This document shows, piece by piece, positions 60,964 to 64,000 of a stretch of DNA of 64,000 nucleotides. The stretch's first letter is position 1. Every line of letters begins with the position of its first letter. The notes under the pieces were generated by a model. It was not told where the DNA came from and ran no database searches. It saw only the letters and a list, made by a program, of their open reading frames with translations. The position numbers were made by a program, and so were the translations under genes. This DNA comes from Drosophila miranda (taxonomy: Eukaryota > Arthropoda > Insecta > Diptera > Drosophilidae): contig NC_046675.1 in assembly GCF_003369915.1 (NCBI RefSeq), positions 11,904,001-11,968,000 of the forward strand, in the 5' to 3' direction.

Positions 60964-61842
60964 CTAGAGGCGGCGGAGCACGGCATAGGTATCGCAGGTA
61001 CAAATCCCACGGAACCGCGAAAATATGAACAGGAAAGGCTCGCCACAAGCCTTGAGGATGTGCAGTCTCTTGGCCTGCTTCAGTCCAGAGTACAGAGAGG
61101 CATGCAGTTCATCGTGCCAGCTGTTTTCGGCGCTCTCCTCCACCACCAGGGTGTGGAACACACCCAGCAGCTGGAGACACCGCTCCATCTGATTGGTCCG
61201 CACCAGCGCCAACATTTGAATATACGGCCGGAACTTTATCCAGCGGTGGCAATCTTTCAATTCCACATCCTTGCCCACATCGATGATCATCAGCTTGCAC
61301 CCGTGGTCGTGAATTTCATCGAGGATTTTCCTCTCCATGGGCAGCACGAAACAAGTTTTCTGCTCGGAAGTCATCTCGAAGTTTAGCTCGTGCTTGGGCG
61401 TCTGCATAGTCCAGGGATACTTGCGGTTGGCGAACGCGTACGCCAGTTTCTGGCGGCGCTCCTGCGCCTCCCGCAGATGGTCCACCATCTTGTCCACGCG
61501 CCGGATGGCCTGGGAGCCGCGTTGCTTGAAATCGGCATTGACAGCGTCCTGCCTTCCCTCGGTCTCTGCATTGGCCGCCAGTTCTGCCTCCTCCTCGGCG
61601 GCTTCCTGTCTCTTGGCAGCTTCGCAGCAGCGCATCTCGTGGGGCGACACGTAGTCCGGATACCCCGCATCCGCCAGGTAGGAGTGGAAGTGCAGTTCAT
61701 TGAAGGGTTGGCGGGGCACAAAAAAGACAGCTGACTTGCTCTCAATGTGGCACTTATTCTCTTCCAACAGCTGGGGCCACAGGTCGTGAAAGAAAGAGCT
61801 GCCCATTGTTTGCTTCGAGGAGTCTTTATGGTGGGTTTCCAT
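60964..61842 (-). CDS. Intact single-exon gene of unknown function (292 aa)
   Basis: Start at the ATG at 61842 (METHHKDSSK); the open frame extends only three codons further upstream, to a GTG. No signal peptide and no membrane segment, so probably intracellular. N-terminal region with FFHDLWPQLLEENKCHIESK and SAVFFVPRQPFNELHFHSYL. A charged, probably coiled-coil segment spans about residues 65-131 (AAEEEAELAANAETEGRQDA). The C-terminal half has alternating hydrophobic and charged stretches (ERKILDEIHDHGCKLMIIDV, LALVRTNQMERCLQLLGVFH) that look like an alpha/beta fold. I do not recognise the family. High internal coding quality and clean start and stop argue that it is real. The opposite-strand ORFs (173, 114 and 105 codons) are shadows. 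Confidence 0.85.
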   Translation of the reverse strand: METHHKDSSKQTMGSSFFHDLWPQLLEENKCHIESKSAVFFVPRQPFNELHFHSYLADAGYPDYVSPHEMRCCEAAKRQEAAEEEAELAANAETEGRQDAVNADFKQRGSQAIRRVDKMVDHLREAQERRQKLAYAFANRKYPWTMQTPKHELNFEMTSEQKTCFVLPMERKILDEIHDHGCKLMIIDVGKDVELKDCHRWIKFRPYIQMLALVRTNQMERCLQLLGVFHTLVVEESAENSWHDELHASLYSGLKQAKRLHILKACGEPFLFIFSRFRGICTCDTYAVLRRL

Positions 61843-62077
61843 TTCGGCCACTTAGAATTTATATTTGTAATGTTGTGGGATCAAATGTTTACGATATGTG
61901 TCTAGCTCGACGGTAGGATTTCGTTTGAGTTTAGTGTTACTTATGTGTTCTACAAGTGTCAGTCTGCTTTAAGGCAGGTGTACACCGAGAAAAACTTCAA
62001 GAGGGTATGAAATTTTCGAAAATTGAGGTGGAATGTAATAGAAGCACGGTCGCCACACTAAACCAAAGATACTTTCA
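61843..62077. other. 5' flank of the 292-aa gene
   Basis: AT-rich; no recognisable promoter element. Confidence 0.4.
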
Positions 62078-62350
62078 TTAATTATTTGGACAATTTACAA
62101 ATTTATCCACATATGGATCATATTTGGGCGTTCTACAGATGACCTTTAGCAATTCGTATATAGGTAATTTTTGTGTATTGCTAAATTCAATACAAGTTAA
62201 AGTGAGTTTGTATTTCGAGGCCCGTTGTTCAATCCTAAATCTTTCAGTGTATGGGCAACAATTCCATTTTATTATCAGTGCATAAATCCCTTGCATGGCC
62301 TTCTTCGGATCTTCCCATACATATATTTTCTGTTTGTATTTTGGCTCGAT
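62078..62350 (-). pseudogene. Orphan 90-codon coding-like ORF, possible gene relic
   Basis: The minus strand is open from just after a TAA to the stop at 62078, with the first ATG at 62296 (MQGIYALIIKWNCCPYTERF). The residue mix is protein-like throughout, both upstream of that ATG (KQKIYVWEDPKKA) and to the end (YELLKVICRTPKYDPYVDKF). A possible acceptor (ACAAACAG) lies at the left side of the open region, but no convincing upstream exon was found. It could be the last exon of a gene with a distant first exon, a decayed gene or a mobile-element fragment. No family recognised. Confidence 0.35.
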
Positions 62351-64000
62351 TTATGCACACTCACAGGCAATAACGGTAAGCAAGCATCAGGCATCTACGT
62401 CGGCATCGGGCATCGGAATCAGGAAAAACAACAATTTGCGTAAATTTTATGACATTCCCTGACGTAGGTAGCCGTCGATCGCCATCATTTTATGGTCTAA
62501 ACCGAGCTGAAACAAGTAAGAACAGAATACCTGATGTATTGACTATAGGATACCCATTATTTGGAGACTTAACCACTTTAAAACATTCGAATGAAAAGGG
62601 GGACAAATTAATTTTCTCAATTTAAATTTCTTATTCATTTCTGTTGACGTTAGCCGATTTCGACCATTATTTAAGTCTCAAGTTTTGTAAGACTTGCACG
62701 TACACGTATAATACTTATGTATATTCTTGCACTTTATCAGCACTGCGGGGATGAAAGAGTGCAGGCGCAAGCGACTTTGATTATTCTCGTATATGTACAT
62801 ATGTACATGTATTAGATATTCTGTTGGGCGTGCTGGAGGGTGGAGATGGCTGTGACAACAACGACGACGAGTTTTCGGGCTCATTAGCTTTTATGGCTTT
62901 GATTTTATTGCCGCTGCCGTGGCAGACTTTAATTTCGCCAACGAAATTGTTGCCTATCGCAGGGCGCCTGCACTAATCAAACGGAAAACTCGTGTCTGTG
63001 TGTGAGAGTGTGGATGGTTTTGGGAGTGTGCGACCCACATGTGGGCAATACATTTTCATAAATCAATTGTGCGTGCCACTTGGCAACACAAAAGCAACAA
63101 AACGCAACCCGAAAAAGGTTTGAATTTAGATTTATGCACACACAAAAAATGAGTGACGAATGTTTTTTTTACGCCTCGATGTTTAACAACTTATTGCAAA
63201 TTTGATTTGGAAAAACTCTCTACCTCAGAGATGTGCTGCGGTGTGAAAATTGGAGCAGCAGAGGCACACGTTTTAATTTAATTCCAAGGCTCCACTCCAC
63301 GCATGTGGCAGGATGCGGCCTCGAAGATTTATGGCATCAGGGCTCTGGCAGCTGCTCTGCCAGGGCCGCCATCGAGATATCAAAGTGAAATTTTAAGCTC
63401 CCTTTTCGGGAAAATACAAACTTTAAGTGACCAGAAACTGGGGGTATCAAAAATATTGGCTCTTCTCTTTTTTGGTCTATTAAAACGCGACAACTTTTTG
63501 TTTTCCTCTGGCTGCAAGCTACACAAAAACGCTGATGTACTAACATATATACATATGTACACATGATATAAATGTATAAAAATTTATGAGTATATTTATT
63601 GTATTTTATTGGGGCACTTAAATAACGACACAGTCGAAAGACTCCCAGAAAATAGCGCGAACACAGAAAGCAGAAGAATGAAAAACTTGAGAGTACAAAA
63701 AATAAGCCATGGCAAAAAGCGGGACTAAAAACAGGAAAAATGGCACAGAAACAAGTGAGGGCAACCGAGACGCTTATTGACATAAAAGCCAATCATTTTC
63801 AAATGGCTTTAAGCATTCGACAAATGGAGAGCAGCCCCCAACATCAAAAAGAAAAATAAACCAAACTGTGGCTTGGAAAGATGCTGTTAAGACTAGGGGA
63901 TACCCGCTATTCAGCAGAAAATGATCTAAGTAAAGTTCACTGCTGCCAAAGAGATTTTCATTGCTGGCAGCAGTTTCGCAAAACTTGCCTCAAAAGGTGA
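62351..64000. other. Right end of the window, no supportable gene
   Basis: AT-rich, with TACATATGTACATG-type repeats near 62.79 and 63.55 kb and only short overlapping ORFs. A 151-codon minus-strand ORF (63337-63792) is low-complexity hydrophobic sequence and not convincing. Confidence 0.5.

Noticed and set aside
1-64000. CRISPR arrays, bacterial operons, tRNA or rRNA genes
   Set aside because: Eukaryotic intron-containing DNA; no direct-repeat/spacer array, tRNA box or rRNA signature was seen.

Overview
The window is insect nuclear DNA, and specifically Drosophila. It has short introns of 54-70 bp with GTAAGT-type donors, long AT-rich intergenic stretches with many microsatellites, and one unmistakable gene: the D1-like dopamine receptor Dop1R1 (DopR, dDA1), whose exons can be joined residue by residue. 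The protein differs from D. melanogaster mainly in its low-complexity N-terminus, and the DNA carries degenerate DINE-1/SGM-like repeats. This suggests a species outside the melanogaster subgroup, possibly the obscura group (inference). Every supported protein gene reads on the minus strand.

Layout from left to right. (1) 1.4-7.3 kb: two tandem paralogues (898 and 814 aa) encoding cysteine-rich, zinc-ribbon-like proteins of unknown function. The left one is flanked by two inverted copies of a degenerate repeat. The paralogues are diverged over most of their length, but their last ~145 codons are almost identical. (2) 7.4-24.7 kb: about 17 kb with no supportable protein gene, lying downstream of Dop1R1; it probably holds the 3' UTR and regulatory DNA. 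(3) 24.7-46.0 kb: Dop1R1, six coding exons over 21 kb, with introns up to 9 kb. (4) 46.0-47.4 kb: probable Dop1R1 5' region. (5) 47.4-58.4 kb: a compact cluster of four secreted serine proteases of the gastrulation-defective (GD) type. Each has a signal peptide, a GD_N-like N-terminal domain, a Pro-rich linker and a chymotrypsin-fold domain. Two small secreted-protein genes sit inside the cluster: an intact 322-aa one, and a ~100-aa one broken by a frameshift. (6) 58.4-64 kb: mostly non-coding, with an intact single-exon 292-aa gene of unknown function (61.0-61.8 kb) and a 90-codon orphan ORF or gene relic (62.1-62.35 kb).

The four proteases share intron positions and phases (0, then 1, then 2) and near-identical second-exon sizes, so they arose by tandem duplication. 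Three keep the His-Asp-Ser triad; the second has Gly at the catalytic Ser position and is a probable inactive homologue. None has a canonical IVGG activation site or an Asp at position 189, which fits the unusual GD family. The most interesting signals are the local near-identity of the zinc-ribbon pair, the protease homologue inside the GD cluster, the broken small secreted gene, and a recurring 12-bp palindrome (TGCGTATACGCA) in non-coding DNA around Dop1R1.
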